Below are positions 10,092-18,924 of a stretch of 64,000 bases of DNA, piece by piece. The stretch is from Sphaerospermopsis aphanizomenoides BCCUSP55 (GTDB taxonomy: Bacteria > Cyanobacteriota > Cyanobacteriia > Cyanobacteriales > Nostocaceae). Under the pieces are notes generated by a model that had not been told where the DNA came from, did not search any database, and saw only the letters and a program-made list of their open reading frames with translations. How positions within the stretch are numbered: the stretch's first letter is position 1; every line of letters starts with the position of its first letter. Location of the stretch: contig NZ_LUFH02000001.1 in NCBI RefSeq assembly GCF_001586785.1, positions 1 through 64,000 on the forward strand. The letters are read 5' to 3'. The position numbers were made by a program, and so were the translations under genes.

Positions 10092-10126
10092 ATCAGGGAA
10101 TAGGGAATAGGGAATAGGGAATAGGC
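10092..10126. repeat. AGGGAAT heptamer tandem repeat
   Basis: About four tandem copies of AGGGAAT between the DUF5331 gene and chlN. The complementary unit ATTCCCT forms the 16-copy array at 47958-48069. Confidence 0.8.
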
Positions 10127-10226
10127 GCAGTCAATTCAAAATTCAACATTAAAAAATCCTGTCTCCTGGCCTGAATTCCTTAATTCCTAAATTCCTGATC
10201 ACTGCCTTTTACGCCTTAAAAATTAA

Positions 10227-11645
<1,419 letters not shown>

Positions 11646-11670
11646 GTTTTGGGTTTTCTTCGGCAATTTT

Positions 11671-11703
11671 GGGGCGAATCTTTTGGGGTTCGTCCTTTTT
11701 TTT
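11671..11703 (+). terminator. Putative terminator of chlN
   Basis: GGGCGAA and TTCGTCC can pair (one G-U) around a ten-base loop and are followed by eight T. It starts 26 bases after the chlN stop. Confidence 0.75.
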
Positions 11704-11710
11704 AATAACG

Positions 11711-11734
11711 TTCGCAAAGCGTGGCGTTAGCCAT
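11711..11734. repeat. Small dispersed repeat (SDR), intergenic copy
   Basis: TTCGCAAAGCGTGGCGTTAG followed by CCAT. A 24-bp copy with three substitutions lies inside tnpB at 19946-19969. Confidence 0.7.
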
Positions 11735-11816
11735 ACCGCAGAGGCGCAGAGGACGCAGAGGAAGAGAATATGCTAGAATATGATTGATTAAAAAGAATAT
11801 ATTATCAGGTGATGTA

Positions 11817-12077
11817 ATGCCCGAAGTTTGCCGTTTTTTAGGAATTATTATTACCATGTATTATAATGATCATCCTCCACCACATTTTCACGTCCGTTAT
11901 AATCAACAAAAGGCAATTATTGATATAGAAACATTATCAATTTTAGAAGGTAAACTTACTCCTAGAGTTTTAGGTTTAGTAATTGAATGGGCAGCAATGC
12001 ACAAATCAGAACTTCTCAAAAACTGGAACTTGGCTAGACAAAATAATTCTTTAGAGAAAATCGAACCATTAGAGTAA
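11817..12077 (+). CDS. DUF4160 domain protein
   Basis: An 86-residue protein starting at the ATG 11817; an upstream in-frame start would add eleven residues of no family similarity. The 'YYNDHPPPHFHVRY' block, then 'GKLTPRVLGLVIEWAAMHKSELLKNWNLAR', is diagnostic for DUF4160, a small family often paired with DUF2442 and proposed to be toxin-antitoxin-like. No activity is established. It is followed after three bases by the DUF2442 gene, so the two are almost certainly co-transcribed. Confidence 0.85.
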   Translation: MPEVCRFLGIIITMYYNDHPPPHFHVRYNQQKAIIDIETLSILEGKLTPRVLGLVIEWAAMHKSELLKNWNLARQNNSLEKIEPLE

Positions 12078-12080
12078 ATT

Positions 12081-12371
12081 ATGTTGAAAGATATTATAGA
12101 AGTCATTTCTCAAGATAACTATCAACTCTATCAGAAATTTGAAGATGGAAAAGAAGGTATTGTTGATATTAGTCAGTTAATTGAATTTACTGGTGTTTTT
12201 CAACCTTTACAAGATTTAGCATTTTTTAAAACAGTGAACGTTAACCCTGAATGGGGAACAATTTATTGGGATAATGGTGCAGATTTAGAGACCCATGATC
12301 TATATTCTGTAATTACTGGTGAACCTATTTCTACCTATCATGGAAATAAATATATGGAAATTACTCACTAA
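12081..12371 (+). CDS. DUF2442 domain protein
   Basis: A 96-residue acidic protein with the pattern 'YQLYQKFEDGKEGIVDISQLIEFTGVFQPL ... VNPEWGTIYWDNGADLETHDLY', split here by dots and typical of DUF2442. These proteins commonly sit beside DUF4160 genes; the pair is suspected to be a toxin-antitoxin-like module, but the direction of antagonism is not known. The start codon lies three bases after the preceding stop. The 3' end directly abuts a partial antitoxin-like reading frame. Confidence 0.85.
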   Translation: MLKDIIEVISQDNYQLYQKFEDGKEGIVDISQLIEFTGVFQPLQDLAFFKTVNVNPEWGTIYWDNGADLETHDLYSVITGEPISTYHGNKYMEITH

Positions 12372-12378
12372 CTTAGCA

Positions 12379-12570
12379 TTTATCACACCAAAACCAGCTT
12401 TATTACAACCTAAAAAGCCTTTTCCAGTAACTAAGTTGGAGGATGTAGCAGGTTGTTTGAAATATGATGGTGAACCTGCAACGCTGGAAGATATGGAAGA
12501 TGCTATTCATCAAGGTGTTGAGGTATTTGATATTAGTAATTATGATGACGTTTATGAGAATATTAGATAG
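12379..12570 (+). pseudogene. Remnant of an AbrB/MazE-type antitoxin (C-terminal part)
   Basis: The reading frame contains 'ALLQPKKPFPVTKLEDVAGC' and then 'GEPATLEDMEDAIHQGV'. This resembles the C-terminal tail of cyanobacterial AbrB/MazE/SpoVT-fold antitoxins (typically '...LLKPKKPFPvTtLeeVAGCL...'). The N-terminal swapped-hairpin DNA-binding domain and a convincing start codon are missing; the nearest ATG (12319) lies inside the DUF2442 gene in another frame. The last 15 residues diverge from the family. I read it as a decayed antitoxin gene. Confidence 0.55.
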
Positions 12571-12626
12571 ATATATGTTATTATATTAATCGTTTATTAT
12601 TTATAATTAACCAAATTTTACCATAT

Positions 12627-14297
12627 ATGAAACGTCTTTACTACGGTGATAATATCCAAATGCTTAGAGAAAATATTCCTAATGAATCTATTGATCTAAT
12701 TTACCTTGATCCGCCTTTTAATTCTAAAGCTAATTATAATATTCTCTTTAAAAATGCCACGGGTGAAGGTTCAGAAGCGCAAATTACAGCTTTTGAAGAT
12801 ACCTGGACTTGGGGAATTGAATCAGAAAGATTTTTAGACGAAATTCAGGAAAAGAAAGGTGAATTATATCAATTATTAGATTTATTAGTCAGAACATTAG
12901 GAAAAAATTCATTATCAGCTTATTTGGTAATGATGGCAATTAGATTAATAGAACTACATCGAGTTCTGAAATCTACAGGCAGTTTATATTTACATTGTGA
13001 TACTACCGCAAGTCATTATTTAAAAATGATTTTAGATTTAATATTTGATGCCAGAAATTATCGTAATCAAATTACTTGGAAACGTACTAGCAGTCATAGT
13101 GATGCTAAAAAATATGCTAGAATTACAGATATTATTTTCTACTATGTCAAATCTAACAAATTTACTTGGAATCCTCAACGGTTGAGTTATTCTGAAGAAT
13201 ATATCAAACAATATTATTGTAATATTGATAGCGACGGGAGAAGATTTCAATTTGATAATTTAACCAACCCGAAAACTAGCAAAGGTTATTTTTATAAACT
13301 GTTAGATTGTGATCCTCCTGAGAACGGTTGGAGAATGCCAGAATCTCGCGCCGAAGAGTGGCTAAGTCAAGGTAAAATTGCTATACCATCAACAGGGAAA
13401 ACACCACGTTATAAACGTTATTTAGATGAGGTGCAAGGTAAAGTCATTCCTGATATTTGGGATGATATACCACCTATTAATTCTCAAGCTAAGGAAGCTT
13501 TAGGATATCCTACCCAAAAACCACTATCATTGTTAGAAAGAATTATTCAAGTTAGTAGTAACCAAGATGATATAATTCTTGATCCATTCTGTGGATGTGG
13601 AACAGCAATACACGCAGCAGAAAATTTAGGCAGAAATTGGATCGGTATTGATATTACTCATTTAGCAATTTCTTTAATAGAAAAAAGATTAAGAGATGCT
13701 TTTCCAAGTAAATTTATTGAAGACGAAAATAAAAATCAAAAATTAGTACCAGGGATAGAATTTGAAGTTGAAGGTACACCGAAAGATTTAGCCGCAGCAA
13801 TAGATTTATTTAACAGAGATGCTTATCAATTTCAATGGTGGGCGTGTTCTTTGGTAAATGCACAACCATATAAAGATAAAAAGAAAGGTGCAGATGGGGG
13901 AATAGATGGTTTAATCTTTTTTGAAGATATCATAGATATCAAAAAATCAAATAAAACCGCAGTTAAAAAAATCATTGTTAGTGTGAAAGGTGGAAAAAAT
14001 ATTAACGCATCTATGATTAGAGATTTGCGGGGTACAATGGAAACCAATAAAGCTGATATTGGATTATTTCTTACTCTCACACCTCCCACTCAACCAATGA
14101 TTAAAGAAGCTGCATCTTCTGGTTTTTATAAAGCAGGAAATGGCAGAAATTACGCGAAAATTCAGATTTTAACTATTGAGGAATTATTAACAGGAGAAAA
14201 ACGACCAGAATTTTTTGATATGAAACAGGGAGAGTTGACATTTAAAAAAGCACAACGGGAAAATCAAGATATAGCGGAACAGGGAGAATTGTTTTAG
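12627..14297 (+). CDS. DNA methyltransferase fused to an Mrr-like nuclease domain
   Basis: The 556-residue product starts with a beta-class N4/N6 methyltransferase: catalytic DPPF at residues 28-31, a long target-recognition region, then the SAM-binding 'DPFCGCGTAIHAAENLGRNW' beginning at residue 319. After about residue 390 comes a second module with 'GADGGIDG' (421-428) and 'VSVKGG' (451-456). Their spacing matches the D...(Q/E)xK core of Mrr-type PD-(D/E)xK endonucleases. It could be a single-chain restriction-modification enzyme or a modification enzyme with a DNA-binding Mrr-like tail. The acidic residue of the ExK half is replaced by Ser-Val-Lys, so cleavage activity is uncertain. No separate restriction or specificity gene is adjacent. 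Upstream DNA is AT-rich and holds toxin-antitoxin-like genes, suggesting horizontal gain. Confidence 0.85.
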   Translation: MKRLYYGDNIQMLRENIPNESIDLIYLDPPFNSKANYNILFKNATGEGSEAQITAFEDTWTWGIESERFLDEIQEKKGELYQLLDLLVRTLGKNSLSAYLVMMAIRLIELHRVLKSTGSLYLHCDTTASHYLKMILDLIFDARNYRNQITWKRTSSHSDAKKYARITDIIFYYVKSNKFTWNPQRLSYSEEYIKQYYCNIDSDGRRFQFDNLTNPKTSKGYFYKLLDCDPPENGWRMPESRAEEWLSQGKIAIPSTGKTPRYKRYLDEVQGKVIPDIWDDIPPINSQAKEALGYPTQKPLSLLERIIQVSSNQDDIILDPFCGCGTAIHAAENLGRNWIGIDITHLAISLIEKRLRDAFPSKFIEDENKNQKLVPGIEFEVEGTPKDLAAAIDLFNRDAYQFQWWACSLVNAQPYKDKKKGADGGIDGLIFFEDIIDIKKSNKTAVKKIIVSVKGGKNINASMIRDLRGTMETNKADIGLFLTLTPPTQPMIKEAASSGFYKAGNGRNYAKIQILTIEELLTGEKRPEFFDMKQGELTFKKAQRENQDIAEQGELF

Positions 14298-14312
14298 TAT
14301 CATTATCGTGAA

Positions 14313-14760
14313 TTGACACTCCCCTGCCTAAAGGCGAGGGGATTCTTGGTTCACAGACTCGCCATTAGACGACAGGTTGACACCAATCGCCCAAGAGGGC
14401 AAATCTCCCCAAGCGTAGCTTCCGGCGTGTCCCGCCGTAGTTAATCCCAGCTTTAGGATATTTATACTGGCATTGATATCTCTATCTTCAACGAACCCAC
14501 AATGAGTACAAACATGGGTTCTAGTTGATAGAGATTTTTGTACTTTCTGGCCACAATTAGAACAATTTTGAGAAGTGTTATGAGGAGGAACTGCAACAGT
14601 TACCTTTCCATATTTATGTCCAAAATATTCTAACCATTGCCTAAAGTACGTATAAGTTTTTCCGCCACGCTCCAAAACTTAACCGTTCGGCTGACGCTCA
14701 CGGCGAAGCCTCAAGGGTTTTCATCTGTTTTCTTATAAATCTCTATGTAAAAAACCTACC
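14313..14760 (-). pseudogene. Truncated IS200/IS605-type tnpB with right-end/omega-RNA region
   Basis: The open part (14328-14675) encodes only the last 115 residues of a TnpB-like RNA-guided nuclease: 'FGHKYGKVTVAVPPHNTSQ', zinc-finger cysteines in 'CSNCG ... CTHCG', and the third RuvC motif 'DRDINASIN'. The N-terminal two thirds, including the first two RuvC acidic residues, are absent. Upstream bases to about 14760 show residual frame-disrupted tnpB-like sequence mixed with a GC-rich small repeat (14685-14712). The downstream end (14313-14352) has a CTCCCC...GGGGA hairpin typical of these elements' right ends, which in intact elements is part of the guide RNA. This copy is inactive. Confidence 0.8.
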
Positions 14761-14843
14761 CCTGTGAGGCAGGAGAGCAGGGGAGGCAGGGGAAGAAAAA
14801 TTAATTCTTTACTCATTACTCAATACTCAGAACTCGGTACTCT

Positions 14844-16382
14844 TTACTGCTGAGAACGTCCACCACGCCCACCACCACCCATACCAGGAAAAACACCACC
14901 TCTCGGTGTTGATTGTGGTCTTGAACCTGGTGGAAAGCTGAGTAAAACTCTTTCTTCTCCTTTCAATCCCGATTTGACTTCAGTGAAATTATTCACTGTC
15001 ACACCAGTCTCAATACGAGTAAAAATAGGTTTATTACCCTCTCCGGCTACAAATACACCTGTGGCACGTTCTCGACGTACAACTGCTGCGGTGGGAACAA
15101 CTATGGCATTCTCCAACTTACCCACTTGAAAGTCTACTGTTACATTCATCCCCGACCGCAATAGCTTTTGAGAATCCGAGAGAGTTACTTTCACCTCAAA
15201 ACTAGTGACGTTCTGCTCTATAGTTGCTTGGGATGCAATTTGATTCACTTGACCTGTAAAGGTTTTTCCTGGGTAAGCATCTGCCTTAATTGTGACTTTT
15301 TGACCAATGTGGATTTTCGGAATATTTGTTTCGGCTAAATTGGCTACCACTTCATTAACAGTAGCCAAGGACAAAATAGAAGCAGAAAGAGATGAAGAAA
15401 CGGAACTAGCCGCAGTTGTTGGGGTAACAAAAGCACCAGGATCAGCATATTTCTTCGTCACCAGACCATTAAAAGGCGCTCTAATAATCGTGTCATTGAT
15501 TTGAGCTTGAACACTCTGTAATGAACCACGAGCAGAAATTACCTGCGCTTGGGCTTGGTCAATATCTTCTTGGCGAGAACCTGCTTTCAGAAGTTCTAAA
15601 GCTAGTTGTCGTTGCCTCACAGTTGCCCGTGCTTGTTCAATATCTTCTGGACGAGAACCTGCTTTTTGTAATCCTAAAGCTTCCTGGGCTTCATTCACTT
15701 GAGCTTGGGCGCTATCACGATCTGCTAATTTTTGGTTAACTGTTTGCAGGGAAATTCCTCCGGCATTGAACAACTGCTGATTACGACGAAAATCATCTTC
15801 CGCTTTTCTGAAATTAGCTTGGGCGCTGTTTAAACGTGCCTGTGCTTGAGCAATATCTTGGGGACGATTACCAATTTCTACCTTCCGCAAATTTGCCACA
15901 GCATCATCCAACTGTGCCTGTGCTTGAGCAATATCTTGAGGACGATTACCAGCTTGTAATTTACGCAGATTAGCCTCAGCTTGTGCTAATTGTCCCCGTG
16001 CTTGGGTGAGTTGTCCTTGTAAATTGGAATCATCCATGTAAGCAATTACCTGCCCCTGTTGGACAAAATCTCCTTCTTGCACCAGCAACTTTTTGACTAA
16101 GCCTGAATTTTTAGGACTGACATTGATTGAACGTTCAGGTTTAACAGTTCCATTCGCAGAAATGCTGATAGGTAGGCTTTGTCTCTCTACAGGCCGGGTC
16201 AGAACACGATTTTTTGTTTGCTGATTTGGGATCACAACTAACTGGAGATAAGCTACATAGCCGATTCCAGCCATTAGTCCCAAGACAATTAGCCAAGGCA
16301 ACCAATAATTTCTGGTTTTTTTCCTCTTGACTTCTGGAACTAATACTGATGAATCTACTGAATTTGGTGTATCAATTGCCAT
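14844..16382 (-). CDS. Membrane-fusion (periplasmic adaptor) protein of an efflux pump
   Basis: A 512-residue HlyD/RND-type adaptor. Residues of about 27-47 form one inner-membrane anchor ('LPWLIVLGLMAGIGYVAY'). It is followed by a lipoyl half-motif ('GTVKPERSINVSPKNSGLV'), a long coiled-coil hairpin, the second lipoyl half ('FNGLVTKKYADPGAFV') and beta-barrel/membrane-proximal domains. The coiled coil contains four near-repeats of a 'G(N/S)R(P/Q)(Q/E)DI(A/E/D)QA' motif about 37-67 residues apart, suggesting internal duplication. The tail is Gly/Arg-rich. It should link an inner-membrane ABC or RND transporter to an outer-membrane TolC-like channel, but no permease or ATPase gene is adjacent, so the partner is unknown. 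Confidence 0.9.
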   Translation of the reverse strand: MAIDTPNSVDSSVLVPEVKRKKTRNYWLPWLIVLGLMAGIGYVAYLQLVVIPNQQTKNRVLTRPVERQSLPISISANGTVKPERSINVSPKNSGLVKKLLVQEGDFVQQGQVIAYMDDSNLQGQLTQARGQLAQAEANLRKLQAGNRPQDIAQAQAQLDDAVANLRKVEIGNRPQDIAQAQARLNSAQANFRKAEDDFRRNQQLFNAGGISLQTVNQKLADRDSAQAQVNEAQEALGLQKAGSRPEDIEQARATVRQRQLALELLKAGSRQEDIDQAQAQVISARGSLQSVQAQINDTIIRAPFNGLVTKKYADPGAFVTPTTAASSVSSSLSASILSLATVNEVVANLAETNIPKIHIGQKVTIKADAYPGKTFTGQVNQIASQATIEQNVTSFEVKVTLSDSQKLLRSGMNVTVDFQVGKLENAIVVPTAAVVRRERATGVFVAGEGNKPIFTRIETGVTVNNFTEVKSGLKGEERVLLSFPPGSRPQSTPRGGVFPGMGGGGRGGRSQQ

Positions 16383-16907
16383 ATTTTGTAAATTTATAAA
16401 AGCAACTTCTCATATCAAGTTCGGATGATAATTGACAATTGACAATTGATAATTGACAATTGGTTAATTTGGTTTAAAACGTCTCTTTTTGAAGGGAAAA
16501 AATCTAGAAAAACCTTTCCTTACTTTCAATCCTCTACCTTTTTAGTTGGAAGTCCCTAGGTTGCGCTGCACCAGTGTTTAACAGTCTTTCATTACCTCAT
16601 CGAATAAAAATCATGTCAGTAATTATCGAATAAAAAGTCTACGTCTCATACATGACAAAAGTCACTAGTAACTGCAAACTTCTGTGTTACCAAAGTCATC
16701 AGTTGAGAAACAGTGTGCGATGTAGAATGTAGAGTATACGGAGAAAAACTTCTACTTGCTATTCATTACTCAGCACTCAGCACTCAGCACTCGGTACTCA
16801 GCACTCACCACTCGATACTAACTACTGTTAAGTTTCTCTTTCGTCTCCAGCAAAGATAGTTTAAGCTATCTGAAAGATTCTTTGATTTGTGGTCAAGAGG
16901 CGGTATA
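16383..16907. other. Gene-free region with repeats
   Basis: This divergent intergenic region holds the second copy of the AATTGAYAATTG repeat (16425-16535) and a run of CACTCAG/CACTCGG-like heptamers (about 16770-16820). No RNA gene was recognised. Confidence 0.5.
16425..16535. repeat. Dispersed repeat, copy 2 (partner at 366-478)
   Basis: It carries the same block order as 366-478: AATTGACAATTGATAATTG, TTGGTTAATTTGGTTTAAAA, a CTCTTTTT run, CTAGAAAAACCT and ACTTTCAAT. This copy has one extra AATTGAC heptamer set and is intergenic. Confidence 0.65.
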
Positions 16908-17792
16908 GTGCCGAAACACATTCGTTTGATTTCTTTTCTGGTTGCCTGTAGTTTGTGTAGTCTGCCCAAAACAGCTGCCGCTCAGGCGCTAATACCTTAT
17001 ACACTGCAACTTGATACAGCGAAGTTGGAAAAGCAGGGGTTGAGTTTAGCTCAAGAAGCGGCTCAACTAGCACAATTTCAACAAATTGATTTAGCCTTGC
17101 CAAGAGCGAGATTAGCTACTCAATTAGCTCCTCAAAATGATAAGGTATGGCTGCTCTTAGGTGGATTACATTTACAAACTAAGGATTTTGGTGCGGCAAT
17201 TAGCGCCTTACAAAAAGCCCAGGCGCTGAATCCCAAAAACCCTGACGTTTTATTTGCGTTGGGTTCAGCTAATTTCCAGCAGCAAAATTATCAGGCTTCT
17301 GTAGCCAACTATCAAGCAGGTTTGCTGTTAAAACCTAATGATCCAGAAGGCTTGTTTGACTTGGGTAATGCTTACTATATGTTGGGTCGTTTGCCAGATG
17401 CGATCGCTCAGTTTAATCAAGCTATTTCCCAAGATCAAAAATTCTGGCCGGCAATTAACAACATTGGCTTAATCAAATATGAACAGGGTGATATTCAAGG
17501 TGCGATTAAGCAATGGCAAGAATCAGTTGCTATTGATAAGCAAGCCGCAGAACCTTTATTAGCATTAGCAGTAGCATTGTATACTAAAGGTGATCAACAA
17601 CAAGGTTTAGCTCTGGGAGAAGCTGCAATTCGCATCGATCAACGCTATGCTGATTTAGATTTTCTCAAACAAAATCTTTGGGGTACACGCTTGTTGGTTG
17701 ATACAAAAAAATTCTTAGAATTGCCCCGTATTCAATCGGCTTTAAATCCCCCAGAAGGTGTATTAATACCTGAACAAAAACCTGCTCAATAG
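16908..17792 (+). CDS. Secreted TPR-repeat protein
   Basis: The GTG at 16908, preceded by AGAGGCGG, gives a 294-residue protein with a good signal peptide ('RLISFLVACSLCSLPKTAAA', cleavage after AQA likely), so the mature chain should be periplasmic or thylakoid-lumenal. A TTG at 16887 would put seven extra residues before the basic N-region. The mature part contains about six tetratricopeptide repeats, for example 'VWLLLGGLHLQTKDFGAAIS', 'DVLFALGSANFQQQNYQASV' and 'EGLFDLGNAYYMLGRLPDAI'. TPR proteins scaffold protein complexes; the partner cannot be told from the neighbours. Confidence 0.85.
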   Translation: MPKHIRLISFLVACSLCSLPKTAAAQALIPYTLQLDTAKLEKQGLSLAQEAAQLAQFQQIDLALPRARLATQLAPQNDKVWLLLGGLHLQTKDFGAAISALQKAQALNPKNPDVLFALGSANFQQQNYQASVANYQAGLLLKPNDPEGLFDLGNAYYMLGRLPDAIAQFNQAISQDQKFWPAINNIGLIKYEQGDIQGAIKQWQESVAIDKQAAEPLLALAVALYTKGDQQQGLALGEAAIRIDQRYADLDFLKQNLWGTRLLVDTKKFLELPRIQSALNPPEGVLIPEQKPAQ

Positions 17793-17975
17793 AATTTGTG
17801 TTAATTGGTAATTGGTATTTAATTTTACCATTACCAGTTTTTCATTCATACTTGCCTAATGTAGCCCGTTTATAGTACATATATTCTATTTGGGTATACA
17901 AGTCGCCCAAAATATTCAAAAATAAAACATTTAAAATATTTATGGGTGGACTTTTATGACATCAGCTATCAATTT

Positions 17976-18380
17976 TCAGGAATCAGTTTGAGGGAGAAGA
18001 GCGATGATCTGATCAACAAATTGTTGATGATCAACAACGGGTTTTGAGATGTAGCCATCAGCACCACTTTGCTTGAGAAAGTTCTCCCGATCGCCTTCCA
18101 TAGCGTGTGCAGTTACTAAAATCACAGGTAAAGATGCTGTTTGTGGATCAGATTTTAACATCTGTGTAATTTTGATCCCATCAACAGACTTACCTTGATA
18201 TATACTGCGAGAGAGAGAAACATCCATTAAAATCAAGTCAGCCTCTCCTGCTTGGGCAATTTTCATCACTTCTTCTACGTCCTCTGTGTGTTTTACCCCC
18301 AAGCCACCCCGCTTGGTCAAAATCTTGGAAAAAACACGAGCATTAATCAGATCATCTTCGACAATTAAAACGGTTTTCAT
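17976..18380 (-). CDS. Single-domain response regulator (CheY-like)
   Basis: A 134-residue receiver domain with no output domain. The acidic pocket is 'VEDD' (residues 8-10), the phospho-acceptor is Asp53 in 'LILMDVSLS', and the conserved Thr/Lys switch residues lie in 'VILVTAHAM' and 'GYISKPV'. An 'RSIYQGKSVDG' insertion follows the phospho-Asp loop, as in several cyanobacterial DivK-like regulators. No histidine kinase gene is adjacent, so it is an orphan that probably receives phosphate from a distant or hybrid kinase. Confidence 0.92.
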   Translation of the reverse strand: MKTVLIVEDDLINARVFSKILTKRGGLGVKHTEDVEEVMKIAQAGEADLILMDVSLSRSIYQGKSVDGIKITQMLKSDPQTASLPVILVTAHAMEGDRENFLKQSGADGYISKPVVDHQQFVDQIIALLPQTDS

Positions 18381-18394
18381 GAGAACTTAACTTA

Positions 18395-18545
18395 TGAGGT
18401 TGACACTCCCCAGCATAAATGGACGGGGATTCTTGGTTCAATGAGACTACTTAAACTAGATTCCTGGCGTTACCTAGTCTAGAGGTGGAACTCTCCCCAA
18501 GCGTTAACTTTCCAGATGCCCGACCGTAGTTGCATTGCTGCAAGT
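18395..18545 (-). mobile_element. Decayed IS200/IS605-type right end (omega-RNA-like), no gene left
   Basis: From TTGACACTCCCC through the GGGGATTCTTGGTTCA hairpin and on to CTCCCCAAGCGT and CGTAGTT, the order of blocks matches the end of the truncated tnpB at 14313-14450 in the same orientation. No tnpB coding sequence remains beyond about 18545. Confidence 0.65.
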
Positions 18546-18924
18546 GCTGTTTCACTTGAAACCAGAAAGTTGCAAAATTCTGATTAGTTTAGCTCCTTCT
18601 CATTTTTTACCTACTGCCAGGAGGAAACTAAAACAATGTAGTAGAACCGCATAGATAAGGCAGTGCTGTCCTGGGGTCTCCCCAATTAGAGCAACTGCCG
18701 TTGAATTGTCAAGGTACAGATTGCTGTTAGGCAGTTAGGTTTTTATACAGGTTGATTACCATTTCTGTTCAAAACAGGATAACACAAAATGTCAGTGGAG
18801 GATAAATCCCCCATAGGGTTAGTAGCTAGTTACTGTTTTCTTAACTAACACTAACAAATACTGACATTTGCCCAAAATTTCCACTCATCTGCTCTTGATG
18901 AGAGAATTACAGTAAAATCGCTGT
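18546..18924. other. Region between the decayed IS end and tnpB
   Basis: About 380 bp without a gene. Short GC-rich blocks near 18650-18710 have no recognised identity. The last 80 bases before the tnpB ATG, including the CATCTGCTCTTGATGAGAG hairpin at 18887-18905, may be the left end of the tnpB element. Confidence 0.4.
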
